Source: Paraescarpia echinospica (lineage: Eukaryota > Annelida > Polychaeta > Sabellida > Siboglinidae). Taken from it: a stretch of DNA of 64,000 nt. The number at the start of each line of letters is the position of its first letter. The stretch's first letter is position 1. Shown in pieces: positions 36,580 to 48,135 of this stretch. The position numbers and the translations under genes were made by a program. The stretch lies in contig CM034543.1 of assembly GCA_020002185.1 (NCBI GenBank), positions 31,031,831-31,095,830 on the forward strand, read 5' to 3'. The notes under the pieces were generated by a model, which made no database searches, had not been told where the DNA came from, and worked only from the letters and a program-made list of their open reading frames with translations.

Positions 36580-37465
36580 GAATTTTTTTAATAACTTATT
36601 ATTACTCACTATATGTCTAGTGCTACTATATGAATAATATTAATGTAAGAATAATACTTATCGATCAATATTTCCATTTGTTTTTCATCTTTTCTGCACC
36701 AAAAATTATCCACGAATTAGATCCGCCAATGTTCCCGCCAAAATAGACATAGAAACAGACAAACAGACAGAGAGAGGGGGATAGAGAGAGGGGGTAGAGG
36801 TTGAGGGAGATGGATAGAGAGAGGCAGTTGGATAGGAAGGGGTAGAGAGACAGTAGTAGGTAGCAGTAGGTGTTTACGATGTGGTATGTAATAGGTATGT
36901 TCTGTCAACATTACTCTCAGAGTTATCGTAGAGTGACCAGTTAATTTAGTAGTTAGCTCTCTTAGGATCAGATTTTGGACGTAATGTTCACGTTTGGAAG
37001 AAATCACAAAATTTAGCACAGATGACTTTTAATAGTTACTAATAAAATCCTAATATAGGACATCAAAATGGCCGCCACAAATAGAGGTTAAAACGTGATA
37101 CGATCGTATCTCCACTAATAATAGGCCGATTCCAATGAGTTTGGTATGCATTGTGATATTTTTTAGTATGCACGATTGATCGAAGAGGATTTTTGCCTAA
37201 AATATATGTAATTTGCTAATATAACTGGCCATGGATATATTTGTCTTATGTTAATAGTATTTTATGATTGATTAGATCATGCTTTACTAAAAAAATGCCT
37301 CTTTTGTCTCATTGATGTTAAGGTCCATAAGGTCAAGGTGCTGACCTTTAAGTGCCCCATGATCCGCATATTGTTAATAAATTTAAAACCAAAAGAAATG
37401 TCGGAATCATGAATACCAAGTCTGTCAACATCAGCATTCAGTGGCGCACATTTTAACGACACTGC
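36580..37465. other. No gene recognised
   Basis: GA-rich patch at about 36770-36840 and a diverged piece of R1-like text near 37080-37180 (CATTGTGAT, GATCGAAGAGG). Otherwise featureless. Confidence 0.35.
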
Positions 37466-38090
37466 ATTATGGTTCTGAGGAACCCTTCCTCTACCGAGAT
37501 TGGTGCGGAGAAATTCTGGGTGCCGTTTGGAATGAGCAAGAAATTCAGAGATATTTTCACCCACGACATCTGCAACACCATATCTCCCGCCAATGCCTAC
37601 GCTCACCCGCATGCCATGCCAAAACAGGGTCCGACATCCGGCACGGGGAAGAAATCAGCGTATGGAAAGTGGTGCACAAGCCAATAGCTCACAACAGCGT
37701 TAAGCCGCCTGATGGAAAGGTCTTCAAAGGATATCAATATCACTGAGCATTTCGTCGTCTCACTATACTGCCCTCTGACGGAAGTCAACCAAGCACGCTG
37801 GCAGATATTCGCTCAGTCATCTCATCGAGTACCTGCCACCAACGAAGGCAGCCCTAACAGAGCATGTCACGAGAGCTGGTTACGTGTCGGAGCAATCTCT
37901 CGTGGCCGAACAGCCACCTGAGATGGGTTGAGTCTGAACCCGGTAGGGTGTTTTTTTTGGACTCCCCTCCTCGAGCAGCGAAAGCCCTGAAAAGCTTGCG
38001 GATGCACAACAAGCTGTACAAGAAGGTGTTCCTGCTACAAAAAGGGCTGTGTGTGCCCAGCCTCATGCACATATGGAGGTAGCTGCTATG
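37466..38090 (+). pseudogene. Uncharacterised repetitive gene family X, C-terminal part
   Basis: Plus strand, several frames: EIGAEKFWVPFGMSKKFRDI, KKSAYGKWC, TEHFVVSLY, EVNQAR-QIFAQSS, PPTKAALTEHVTRAGYVSEQ. The tail is Cys-rich with a CGC-x3-C-x3-C-C pattern before GLC, ending just before repeat R1 at 38077. It corresponds segment by segment to the minus copy (LWVAFGRGRNF, VITLYDKSS, VNEARRELFTKK, PPTEDTLLQHVRR, Cys tail). The part that should lie between this and 32485 is not present in 36.6-37.4 kb, so it was deleted or these are two fragments. Confidence 0.6.
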
Positions 38091-39110
38091 GTCTCCCCAG
38101 TCTTCCTCCGACACCAACTCCCAACTAACACTATATTACTGTACTTAATTGAGATATGTCGTATCTAGTTTTGCTCCACGCCTCATATGATTGTTCTATA
38201 GACATTATTGACTTTGCCCGCCTCCGATTCAATAGTGGGCTTCGAATATTAAAAATGATAGTTCCTGGTACTGTTTCCGTAATTTCAGATTGCATTACCT
38301 TTAATTAATTTGTGGTTCATCTCAAGATGTGCGCCATTGAATGGTGATGTTGATAGACTCGACATTCATGATTCTGACATGATTGGCTTGAACGTTACCA
38401 ATATATCCGGATTGTACGGCAATTAGAGGTAATCAACTTGACCTTCTGGACTTGATTTTGACATTATGGAGACAAAAGGAGGCATTTATTTAAGCATAGC
38501 ATGAACAGATCTATCATACAACACGTTTAACATAAGACAAATAGTTCCGAGGTCAGTTGTATTAACAAAACATAGCAATTTAGGCAAACCCTCGTGACCT
38601 TGACATTGGATGATAATGGAAACCTCTTCGATCGATCGGGCATACACAAAACTATCATAATACATACCAAACTCATCAGAACCCGTCTATTATTTTTGCC
38701 TATATCCGCGACGGCCACTTTGGATTTACGGTAATTAGGGGCTCGGTTGTTAATGAATCCCAAAATGTGTGTCCGACATCAGGATTTGATTCAAACCTAC
38801 CAAAGGTCACCTGTGCCAAATTTGATGATTTCTGCAAAAAAATGAAAATTCAAAACCTTAAGTCAACAAACTATAATGGGTAATTTTACCTCTCCCGTAC
38901 AAAACAAACTTATTTATACGACACTTTGGTTTCGTTACCTCAATCAGACATACGTTACAAACACAAACAAACAAACCTACCTATGATAACTTTCAATCCT
39001 GGCAACCCAATAAAAAACAACACGATTATGAGCAGACAACACCCACCTGGAACAAAAGTAAAAACACATGTGTCAAACCTACATGACAAAATAATCATAT
39101 GTTGGTAATA
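38077..39110 (+). repeat. Dispersed repeat R1, copy 2, left part
   Basis: Matches 8427-9312 and 11209-11310. At about 38980-39000 it reads through CTGGCAACCCAATAA without interruption and so preserves the empty site of the 9313-11208 provirus. Confidence 0.85.
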
Positions 39111-39114
39111 TAGT

Positions 39115-41896
39115 TGTGTTTAATCAAGTTTTACCATGTGGTCGTTAATTATACACGTTTTAAATACATCACATTTGGCGACTGTAATGTTTAGTGATCG
39201 ATCGCCAGGCGGCGTCGTGGTCACATGAACATTAAACATTGAACATTTAAGTTTGACATGGACATTAACAATATTATGTTTATATGTCATCAGGTTATGT
39301 TCTACCATAAGATCGTGCTATATTCAACGACGATTCATAGGGGAAACCGACCTTGATTTCAAAAAGGCACTACAAATGGGCCTTGCCATGGACTCCGCTG
39401 CTGCTAACACCGCACTGTTAAACACGCCTGCGTACGACAGTACACCGAGTGTACACTAAGTGACCACTCACAAGCAAGCAACGGGGAAGTGGGAAAAGAA
39501 ACCACCCGCTCATAATCGCCAGAAACCATGTTTCAGATGTGGCAAAATATATCATTCGGCGGAAGAGTGTCACTACAAACATGCGCAATGCCGCTATTGC
39601 CAAAAAGAAGGACTCATCATGAGTAACTGTTTTACAGAAAACGGAAAAAGGAAAAAGAAACTGCACTCCTCAGCTAACGGCACCTAGACAGAACTGTGTT
39701 CCATTTGAACAGTCTGGCGAAACATACAACATGTTCAGGATGACAGGAACACGTCCAGATTCGATCATTACCCCCATATACGTAGATGGGAAGACACTGC
39801 TGATGGAAGTGGATAAGAATGGAACATCTCGATCATCAGCGAAAAAACCCTGCACAAACATTGGCGAAACTCTACACGGCCTAACATGGAAGTCACAAAG
39901 GACAAGCTTCGGACATATACAGGAAAGTGTGTGATAATCATCGGTGTCATCGACGTCATGGTAGAAGCGAAAAATAGCGACCAACATCAGCGTCCGCTAA
40001 TGGTTGTCCCTGGAAACGGTCCAAGCTTACTTGGCAGGAACTGGCTGAGTAAACTCCATATGGACTTGGATGTGGTTCATCAGTTGAATACGTTGCACTC
40101 AACACGGAAGCAGTATACTCAACTGCGGGCTGTATTGGACGTACGCCGTCGTGTTTACAAACTCTCACCAGGCAGTCAAAACAGACGCTGCCAAGACCTA
40201 CGTCAACGACAATGCCGTTCCCAAGTATTACAAGTCGCGCCGCTACCATATGTATTGCGAGACATGGTGGACAAGGAACTTGATAGACTCCTGGCGGAGT
40301 ATATCACAAAGCCCGTTCAGTACTCGGACTCGGCCCCACCCGTTGTATCGGTGATGAAAGCAGACAAACGCGTACGTCTCTATGGGGACTACAAACTCAT
40401 AGTAAATCAGGTGGCAACATTGGGTAGGTATCCAATTCTACGAATAGAATATATGTATGCACAGCTGGGGAAAGGTAGCACACGTCACGTAGTGTAGTGT
40501 CACAAGTCTTCATCAGGACAAGGGAAGGATTTTCAAACGTCTGAAGCCCTACATCCAGAGAAGACATATCAGCATCCATGATGGCTGTCTCATATGTGGT
40601 ACACGAGTGGTCATTCCACGTGTCTACCGCAAAATACTGTTTGAAGAACTGCACATTGCACACTCTGGGATCGTGCTCATGAAAGGCGTAAGTCACAGTC
40701 TGACGTGGTGGCCTTGTATCAATCAGGACATTGAGAAAACAGTCAAAACCTGCGGCATCTGCATGCGTAGCCGACCCAAACCCAAGGAAGCTCCTCTACA
40801 ACCATAGTCGTTCCCCGATCGACCATAGTCGCGACTGCACATTGAATAAGCATGTCCATTCATGGGCATAATTATGCTGGTGGTGATCGTCGCTCATTCG
40901 AAGTGGATAGACGCTTACTTTACGTCGGGCTCCATGTCAGCCACGATCATCAGTAAACTGTGACAGTCATTCACCACTCATGGCATCCCAGATGCCATCG
41001 TCAGTGACAATGTAACTAGATTTGTTAGATAAGGGTTTCGAGAGTTCTGCCAACACAATGGCACCAAGCACATTACACTCGCGCCCCATCACCCGGCATC
41101 AAATGGTCTGGCCCAACCAGCCGTCGGTGTGGTAAAGGAAAGATTACAGCGCATGCAAGGAGGCGACTTTGAAACAAAGGAAGCACGCTTCCTCTTCGAA
41201 CACCTGATTACTCCACATACATAGCATAGCCCCCTCTAGACTGTTGATGAATAGACAGCTGAAAACCCGGCTTCATCTCATTAAGCCAGATGTCGGTAGG
41301 AGGGTTATTGCCCTAAAAACCAAACAGAAGGCGACACACGACCGGCACGCCAAGGTTCGTACCTTCAAAACCGGTGATCTTATGTACCCTCAACGATACC
41401 ATAGCAACCCTGCAAGCTGTGTACCTGGCACAATCGAACAACAGACATCGTAGGCCGCCCCTCTCAAAGGTGGAGCCATCGTTCGTCGCCACATCGATCA
41501 ACTACAAGGAAGACTGTCGAGTCACCAGTTGGTGTCATATGTGCTACCTCTGCAGATGGAGACATTCCCTAGTTTCGGGGATGAGTCTCATGAAGAGGCT
41601 GAAGCTGCTAAACGGCTTGCACTGAGTCAGGAAACTGACATTGCGCCTGCTGCAGCTGTAGCATGCAGGAAGCCGCCTGAACGTTTGGACTGATAATTAT
41701 TAATGTAGCATCAGGCCGGCTACCTATTGTGGACCTTTGGGTAATATTACCGTAATAGGTGTACATCTAACTAAAGTGGGGAGGAATGCCGTTTATCGAA
41801 CAATTGATGCTCCCGTGAGTCTGCCTAAGTTCCGTTTTAACTGTAATCACGTTTGACCATGTTGTCGTTAATAAAACACGTTTTCAATACATCACA
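39115..41896 (+). mobile_element. Ty3/gypsy element with short LTRs, internally deleted
   Basis: The last about 59 bp of a 5' LTR (39115-39173, ends ACATCACA) match the 3' LTR. The 3' LTR is about 41787-41896, preceded by the purine tract AAAGTGGGGAGGAA. The 5' LTR is followed by TTGGCGACTGTAATG at the primer-site position, like that of the 9.3-11.2 kb element. It is inserted in repeat R1, whose intact junction is seen at about 11306. Confidence 0.75.
39330..41690 (+). pseudogene. Ty3/gypsy gag-pol remnant lacking most RT and RNase H
   Basis: Gag C-terminus (QRRFIGETDLDFKKALQMGL) leads to a zinc knuckle CFRCGKIYHSAEEC, of type C-x2-C-x4-H-x4-C. A second knuckle has its His replaced by Leu. 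A protease-like segment (MEVDKN where D-T/S-G is expected, frameshifted) precedes LLGRNWLSKL. The RT N-terminus is present (MVDKELDRLLAEYITKPVQY, VRLYGDYKLIVNQVATL). At LGKG (about 40480) the frame jumps almost directly to the integrase zinc domain (ELHIAHSG, CGICMRSRP). The integrase core has IVSDN and HHPASNGLAQPAV, where the catalytic Glu position reads Gln and the first Asp region has a stop. A deletion of roughly a kilobase removed the RT palm and RNase H. Confidence 0.85.
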
Positions 41897-41990
41897 GTGA
41901 TGTTAATAAAGCATTTCGGTGTGAGCGTTGTGTTTGTTCCATATTCTTTTACTGTTACCATTCCTGTGTTCTGAACTTAATAATACGCAA
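41897..41990 (+). repeat. Dispersed repeat R1, copy 2, right part
   Basis: GTGATGTTAATAAAGCATTTC and GTTCTGAACTTAATAAT match 11306-11408, continuing R1 beyond the gypsy element. Confidence 0.8.
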
Positions 41991-42344
41991 TATTTTGTCA
42001 GGAACTGGCCCTTATGGTCGGTGATATCGTCATTATGAGTTGGGGATATTATCAGTGTTAATAATAATAATAATACCTTCAATAATACCACATATTTGAC
42101 GCCAACATCCTCTGAATCCACAGCATAGTGGCGCAACAAAACCAACGAATTAGACACTCTCATGATCGGCGTGCAACAGGAAAGTGGTCAACACATGGAT
42201 GTATGTGTTAAGTAGCAAAGGATAAGCTACTTAAAATATAGTAGGGTGTCTAGTGGATAGTATTGTTATTTGCCGGATAAAAGCATGAAAATTAGGGTAC
42301 ACATGTAACATTTCACAAAGAATCAGATTAGAGGGGGCTCCACA

Positions 42345-42720
42345 TCAGATTGTGTGTCCTTGACCTTGAATGTCAAGGTCAAATGTTACTGAACGTGAAA
42401 TATAGTTTGTTTAAATACCATACATGTTGTTGTATATATGTACGAATGTATGTGTGTAACTTATGTATGTGTGCATGTATGTGTCTCCATGATCTTGAAA
42501 GTCTCAAATTTGTGTTCACCAAAAACACCACTGTTTTTGTTTATATGAATATATGCGTGTGCTTATTCATGCATGTGTGTATGTAAGTATGTATTTATGT
42601 ATGTATATATATGTGTGTGTATGCATGTATATTATTTACCCAAAATGTCATGGTCAAATATTACTGAAAGTGATATATATATATATATGTACATATATAT
42701 ATATATATATATACAGAGCT
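42345..42720. repeat. Tandem repeat with palindromic TCAAGGTCA motif, plus AT tracts
   Basis: Two to three units of about 140 bp, each starting with a CTTGA-x-GTCAA core; the first has TGACCTTGA, spacer ATG, TCAAGGTCA (42361-42381). AT runs lie at 42677-42712. Related to 360-700 in inverse orientation. Confidence 0.55.
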
Positions 42721-42792
42721 GCATATATGTATATATATTCAATGACATCGTTTTTTATGTATGAATGTATGTGTGCATTTATTCATGCATGT

Positions 42793-42794
<2 letters not shown>

Positions 42795-42846
<52 letters not shown>
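42795..42846. repeat. (CA)n microsatellite
   Basis: About 26 CA units. Confidence 0.97.
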
Positions 42847-42852
<6 letters not shown>

Positions 42853-42961
42853 TTTCCGCGGGTTTGCGTGGCTATATTATATTAGTATATATGCATGTAA
42901 GTATGGTTTTTACATTTGTATTTCCTCGCCTAAGCCAACAATAATCACTTGTCACACCTCG

Positions 42962-43130
42962 ACACATGAACACGTGCAAAGGTCCGTGCACGGCAGGCCA
43001 GCTAATCACTTCTCACTAATCAATACCGTAACACATGCAAAGGTCCGTGCACGGCAGGCCAGCTAATCATTTGTCACTTCTTGACACATGAACATGTGCA
43101 AAGGTCCGTGCACGACAGGCCAGCTTTAGA
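42962..43130. repeat. Three tandem 63-66-bp units
   Basis: GCAAAGGTCCGTGCACGGCA is repeated near 42977, 43038 and 43100. The rightmost unit lies inside the Cys-rich tail codons of the family X minus copy, so the array was made by amplifying the 3' end of that gene. Confidence 0.8.
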
Positions 43131-45095
43131 GCACGCGCAGTGCGCTGCACAAGGCTTTCCGCTTTTGTATCGACACCGCAAAACCTCCCCGAACGCCTTG
43201 GTAGCTTCAAGAAGCGTTGACCAAAGATGAGACCATCTCCCATCCTCGAACGTCCATCCAAAGTCCGTTGGACGGCACATCTGGCCGAGCCACACAAATC
43301 AAATACCATATGTTTGCCTGGTAGATGCTGCGCCTGACGTGTTGCAGCAATGTATCCTCTGTTGGTGGCAGACGGTCGAAGGCGCAGTTTTTCTTCGTGA
43401 AAAGTTCTCGTCTAGCCTCGTTAACAGACGTTGGTGCACTTGACTTGTCATACAATGTGATGACGAAATTCTCCATCAACTTGCATTCTGGACTAGCCAC
43501 GTCTAACTTGGCAAACGGTGACCTCGCTACGGTTGCAAATGCCTCTGTCACACCAGGAACTTCAGACCAAGCCTTCCAAGCCGACCTTTTCCCCACGCCA
43601 TGGAACATCGAAACTACATCACAGCCCGTTATGGCATGGAACATCAGGAGTCCCGTAGCCTTCCGCTTTCCAAAGCTGTCAGAAACGGTGTTGACGTGTC
43701 TGTTTCAGAAATTTCGCCCTCTTCCGAATGCCACCCACAGTTGGAAGTTACCGACGGTCGTTGTGAAGCAGAAGAACAATCCAACGTAGATGACAACAAC
43801 ATCCGTGTCTACAGTGCGCACGACGACTGTCTTATCCCTTTGCTGAAGAGCGTGTAGTGAGTGGTGCACTACACGCGTGCCTGCCTCCTGGAGGGAACAC
43901 AATTCATCCATGACTGTCCCAAGAGCAGCTACAGTGTTACTAGTTGTCACGCACACCACCTTGTCTTCTAGCCATTGCTCCGTCTGGATTGCTTCTCCAA
44001 GAAACTTTAAAAGATCCTCCTTATTTGTTGAGTCCCGCAGGAAGTCTGGTCATTTCTTTGGAACCTTGGCTTGTCTTGTAACTCGCACTCTTCCACCGTG
44101 GCCGAGCTTCTCCCTGGCTGTTAGTTTCAAGCTGGTATCCACAGATTTGGCCCACTCAATGTCCAACCTCGATGTCGATTCTAGTTCCCTCTTGACGAAT
44201 GACAAGAACACTTGCTCGGCGTAATTCTGGAACGTTGCGCAGCCTGTGGGGGGTAACATGTGAGTTAGGACAGGTCCGTCAAAAACCTTTGCCTCTACAA
44301 ATGGAGGAGCCTCGGTTTGGTCGGAAACATCAAGTCAAGACAGCAGGTCCTACTTCCCCAAATTGTGATAGAAAGGGCGGGAAAGATTGGTTCTCGTGCG
44401 CAAAAAAAAACACAGCGGGGTCGCCATCGCGGATTTAGTTTGCAATGTAAAACTTGCCAAACAGTGATGCGTCTGACTTGATATTCGACAGTTATTATTT
44501 ATTCGGGTGCTGAATGGTGTGCTCCTTTCGTGTAAGACATTCAATCGGAATATTGTGCTTGGCCCACAGTATCCAGCTTCAATATGGTCTCCACCACGAA
44601 CTCTGGAGCGCATGCTTGGTTCTGGAGCACAACTCAAGTTCAAAGGGATGTCCGTGTTGCCGAATGTCACCGACGAGTGCAGATATATCGGAATGGAACT
44701 TTCGCTGAGTAGCCAATGAATGTTTCGTTGTAGTGCATATTGCTAGTTATTGTTTGTGCTGCGGGTGATATCAGTGTTTCAAATTCTTGCAGGAGTCGTG
44801 CCAACTCAGGTCCCGCGAGGAGCCATCTTTGAAGAGCTGCTGCGTTTTCAGTGAGGCCGATGATGCCTCCTTTCCCTTCACGCCTTCATTTGCCAGTTCG
44901 TGCGCCTGGTCGACAGACATTGCTGAGCACCGGCGAATCGTTGTGGGAACAATCGCCTTGTGTGAATATCGTTAACGCTGCATGGGGCAATGTCTTCATG
45001 TTATCCAGGTGCACGCTGATCCATCGACTGTAGTTCATGTAGTCTAGGCTAAACAACACAAGTGCTTCCACGCAGGTGAAGATGTCGATTTTTTA
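43074..45095 (-). pseudogene. Uncharacterised repetitive gene family X, minus-strand copy
   Basis: Read from 45095 down: FTCVEALVLFSLDYMNYSRW, SAMSVDQAHELANEGVKG, then by frameshift GGIIGLTENAAALQRWLLAG and ELARLLQEFE. Next are NLSCAPEPSMRSRVRGGDH and YCGPSTIFR. From 44340 to 43207 one frame runs with TGA codons near 44338 and at 44050-44052 and 43705-43707. It shows PDFLRDSTNKEDLLKFLGEA, KTVVVRTVDTDVVVIYV, LWVAFGRGRNF, MFHAITGCDVVSMFHGVGKR, SVNEARRELFTKK and PPTEDTLLQHVRR. After another shift it ends WSHLWSTLLEATKAF and a Cys-rich tail (CRYKSGKPC, CACSKAGLSCTDLCTCSC). The tail spacing recalls CXC/tesmin-type zinc-binding repeats, and the DTDVVV segment recalls PIN/FEN-like nuclease cores; both are only impressions. 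Not functional in this copy. Confidence 0.7.
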
Positions 45096-45120
45096 ATACG
45101 CTGGTACACTCCAAATGAAT

Positions 45121-45568
45121 TTACCTCCCAAGAGACAATAACGTGTTGTGATTGTGATTGATTGTGATTGTGACAAACAGAAAAGGATAGAATCGCTTCA
45201 CACAAAATATGATTCCTAGTCCTTCCCTCTCAATCTGTGAGTACTTCTGTTCTGCTCTCGTCAACGAACGAGATGCAAACTGAATTGGTCGCTCCTCTCC
45301 ATCAGGCATGATGTGAGAGAGCACCGCTCCGACACCAATTGGTGATGCATCACATGCAACTGTCACAGGGAGATTGCTGTCAAAATGCATCAGAAACCCT
45401 GACTCGCCTAGAGCATGTTTCACTGCCAGAAACGCGTCATCCATGTCACCTGTCCACTCAAACTTCCTATCCTTCTCAAGCAACGTGGTGAGAGGATGGA
45501 GTGTGGACGCAAAATCTGGCACAAACTTTTTATAGTAGTTTGCCATGCCAATGAATGACCTCAGTGAA
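45121..45568 (-). pseudogene. Ty3/gypsy RT thumb and RNase H fragment, runs into gap
   Basis: The minus frame opens at the gap edge with SLRSFIGMANYYKKFVPDFA, then LLEKDRKFEW, VACDASPIGVGAVLSH, IQFASRSLTRAEQKYSQIER and EGLGIIFCVKRFYPFLF. These are the RT connection and RNase H of a gypsy Pol, with the catalytic Asp in ACDAS and Glu in EREGLG. Just after KRFYPFL the frame degenerates in a short ATTGTGATTG repeat. The preceding RT would lie in the gap. Confidence 0.85.
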
Positions 45569-46568
45569 NNNNNNNNNNNNNNNNNNNNNNNNNNNNNNNN
45601 NNNNNNNNNNNNNNNNNNNNNNNNNNNNNNNNNNNNNNNNNNNNNNNNNNNNNNNNNNNNNNNNNNNNNNNNNNNNNNNNNNNNNNNNNNNNNNNNNNNN
45701 NNNNNNNNNNNNNNNNNNNNNNNNNNNNNNNNNNNNNNNNNNNNNNNNNNNNNNNNNNNNNNNNNNNNNNNNNNNNNNNNNNNNNNNNNNNNNNNNNNNN
45801 NNNNNNNNNNNNNNNNNNNNNNNNNNNNNNNNNNNNNNNNNNNNNNNNNNNNNNNNNNNNNNNNNNNNNNNNNNNNNNNNNNNNNNNNNNNNNNNNNNNN
45901 NNNNNNNNNNNNNNNNNNNNNNNNNNNNNNNNNNNNNNNNNNNNNNNNNNNNNNNNNNNNNNNNNNNNNNNNNNNNNNNNNNNNNNNNNNNNNNNNNNNN
46001 NNNNNNNNNNNNNNNNNNNNNNNNNNNNNNNNNNNNNNNNNNNNNNNNNNNNNNNNNNNNNNNNNNNNNNNNNNNNNNNNNNNNNNNNNNNNNNNNNNNN
46101 NNNNNNNNNNNNNNNNNNNNNNNNNNNNNNNNNNNNNNNNNNNNNNNNNNNNNNNNNNNNNNNNNNNNNNNNNNNNNNNNNNNNNNNNNNNNNNNNNNNN
46201 NNNNNNNNNNNNNNNNNNNNNNNNNNNNNNNNNNNNNNNNNNNNNNNNNNNNNNNNNNNNNNNNNNNNNNNNNNNNNNNNNNNNNNNNNNNNNNNNNNNN
46301 NNNNNNNNNNNNNNNNNNNNNNNNNNNNNNNNNNNNNNNNNNNNNNNNNNNNNNNNNNNNNNNNNNNNNNNNNNNNNNNNNNNNNNNNNNNNNNNNNNNN
46401 NNNNNNNNNNNNNNNNNNNNNNNNNNNNNNNNNNNNNNNNNNNNNNNNNNNNNNNNNNNNNNNNNNNNNNNNNNNNNNNNNNNNNNNNNNNNNNNNNNNN
46501 NNNNNNNNNNNNNNNNNNNNNNNNNNNNNNNNNNNNNNNNNNNNNNNNNNNNNNNNNNNNNNNNNNNN
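45569..46568. other. Assembly gap (1000 N)
   Basis: Exactly 1000 N, so the size is nominal. Flanks belong to different elements (gypsy Pol on the left, LINE ORF1 on the right, both minus). Any ORF crossing it is an artefact. Confidence 1.
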
Positions 46569-47218
46569 TCCTCTCCCGTCCCTTTTCCCCGGCTACCTCC
46601 TTTACTACAGTCACTTTCTCCCCTGTCACGTTCACACCAGTCATGTTTTCTGTTTTTGCTGAACACTCTGTCTTCTTCCATCAGTCTTCTGTCTCACAGT
46701 CTTACCAACTGCCTCTGTGGTATCTACCTCTTTACCACCTGTATCGCTGTCGTGTCTCTCCTCGTTCTCTACAGTCTGACTACCTGCTGATCTATCCCCA
46801 CTGGCCCGTTTTCTTTCCTCTGCCGAACACTTTTCCTCCGTCCCTCTGTTTTCTCAATGTCTTGTTCCTTCACACCGGTCACCTTCCTTCCTCTCAGTCT
46901 CCTTTCTTCAGTCTCCGTGTCACAACTCTGCTCCTTCTGTGTTGTAGAATTCTCAACTCTCTCCGCGCCATCCCTCTCTGCTCCATCTATTTCTATGTTG
47001 AGTCTCGCCTCCATCTCCTTCACTATATCCGTCAACTTACACACCTCCTTCATCAGACATTCCACCCTCAAACACCCCATACACCGAAAGGTGAATCCGT
47101 CATCTTTGGTCTCTGCCCATGATTTTGGACAGCCAGACAACGCAAAATCCACCCAGCTCTGGCAGTCGTTGCAAACTAGGTGTCGTTTTGCCCTGAGTTG
47201 CCGCTTGCAAGGTGCCAT
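46569..47218 (-). pseudogene. CR1-like LINE ORF1, second copy, truncated by gap
   Basis: ATG at 47218-47216 (MAPCKRQLRAKRHLVC), then CNDCQSWVDFALSGC and FRCMGC: Cys pairs in a PHD-like or knuckle-like arrangement. A Glu/Arg-rich likely coiled stretch (VCKLTDIVKEMEARLNIEID) and a basic region follow. It is open to 46769 and then continues after a frameshift into the gap. Better preserved than the homologue at 36575; the esterase part would fall in the gap. Confidence 0.75.
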
Positions 47219-47817
47219 ATCAGAATTTATTTATGTTCAAAGTAGTTTTTTATGTAGTCTTTGAAAAGACTTTTCTGTGTACAATTTACACCAGATTGTT
47301 TAAGTTATAGTTAGTTATATTTGTTAACACACAGTGACACACCGTGCCTTACCTAGTTACGATGTCGATGACAATGTATTCAAGTTAGGCTTAGATACAA
47401 GGTAGTCTTTACAAAGACTGTTTCCTGTGTACTATTATACACTTTAAAAGATTGTTATTTCAGGTTTTAATTACTAATCTAACTACACCGATTATCTCAA
47501 ATAACGCTATTCTATTGTCGTTCACGGTACGCTAACTTCGCCAGTGACCTACTTTGTAAACAACGTTCCGATTACATTAACGTCCCCAATTATCGCTCGG
47601 AAATCGCCTACTTTTAATCTACCCTAGATTACTCCCTCTAGCTAACTTTTAACAAAAAATATTGCTTAATATATATCTATAATTACGTTATGTATGCTAT
47701 ACGCTCAATAATATCACTTATGTTGATCAAATATCCTTATATTTTCGCAAGTTTGCTGCACCAAATTCAAATCAATTCACCACCGGAAGTCCAAAAAATT
47801 TTTTAGGTTGCTTATAG

Positions 47818-48135
47818 ACTTGGCGGCCATCTTTAAAAAGGCCGCTAAATCAAATTTCTCCACGTTGTAATAACTGCATCACCTAGAACCATACTTTCGG
47901 TATCAATATATAGATTCTGACGTGACATTTGTTTTAGCGACATTTGTTTTGACGACCGTCATCTTTGAAAATGGAGGAAGTGAATGTCATAGAAGGACTA
48001 ATATAAAAAAATTGAAATCCATGATCCATGAGACCTAAATTTGGACACCAAAGTATGGTTCTAGGTCGCATATTTATTACAATGTGATAAAATTGGATTT
48101 TGCGGCCATTTTTAAAGATGGCCGCTAAGCGAATC
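47818..48135. repeat. Imperfect fold-back repeat with 100-bp arms
   Basis: The left arm (47818-47930: GGCGGCCATCTTTAAAAAGG ... CCTAGAACCATACTTT) matches the complement of the right arm (48035-48135). Arm sequence resembles the tandem repeats at 30.2-31.0 kb. Confidence 0.75.

Noticed and set aside
45121..47122. Very long ORFs (up to 525 codons) across 45.1-47.1 kb
   Set aside because: They run through 1000 N and fuse a gypsy Pol fragment to a LINE ORF1 (or read the antisense); the gap creates them.
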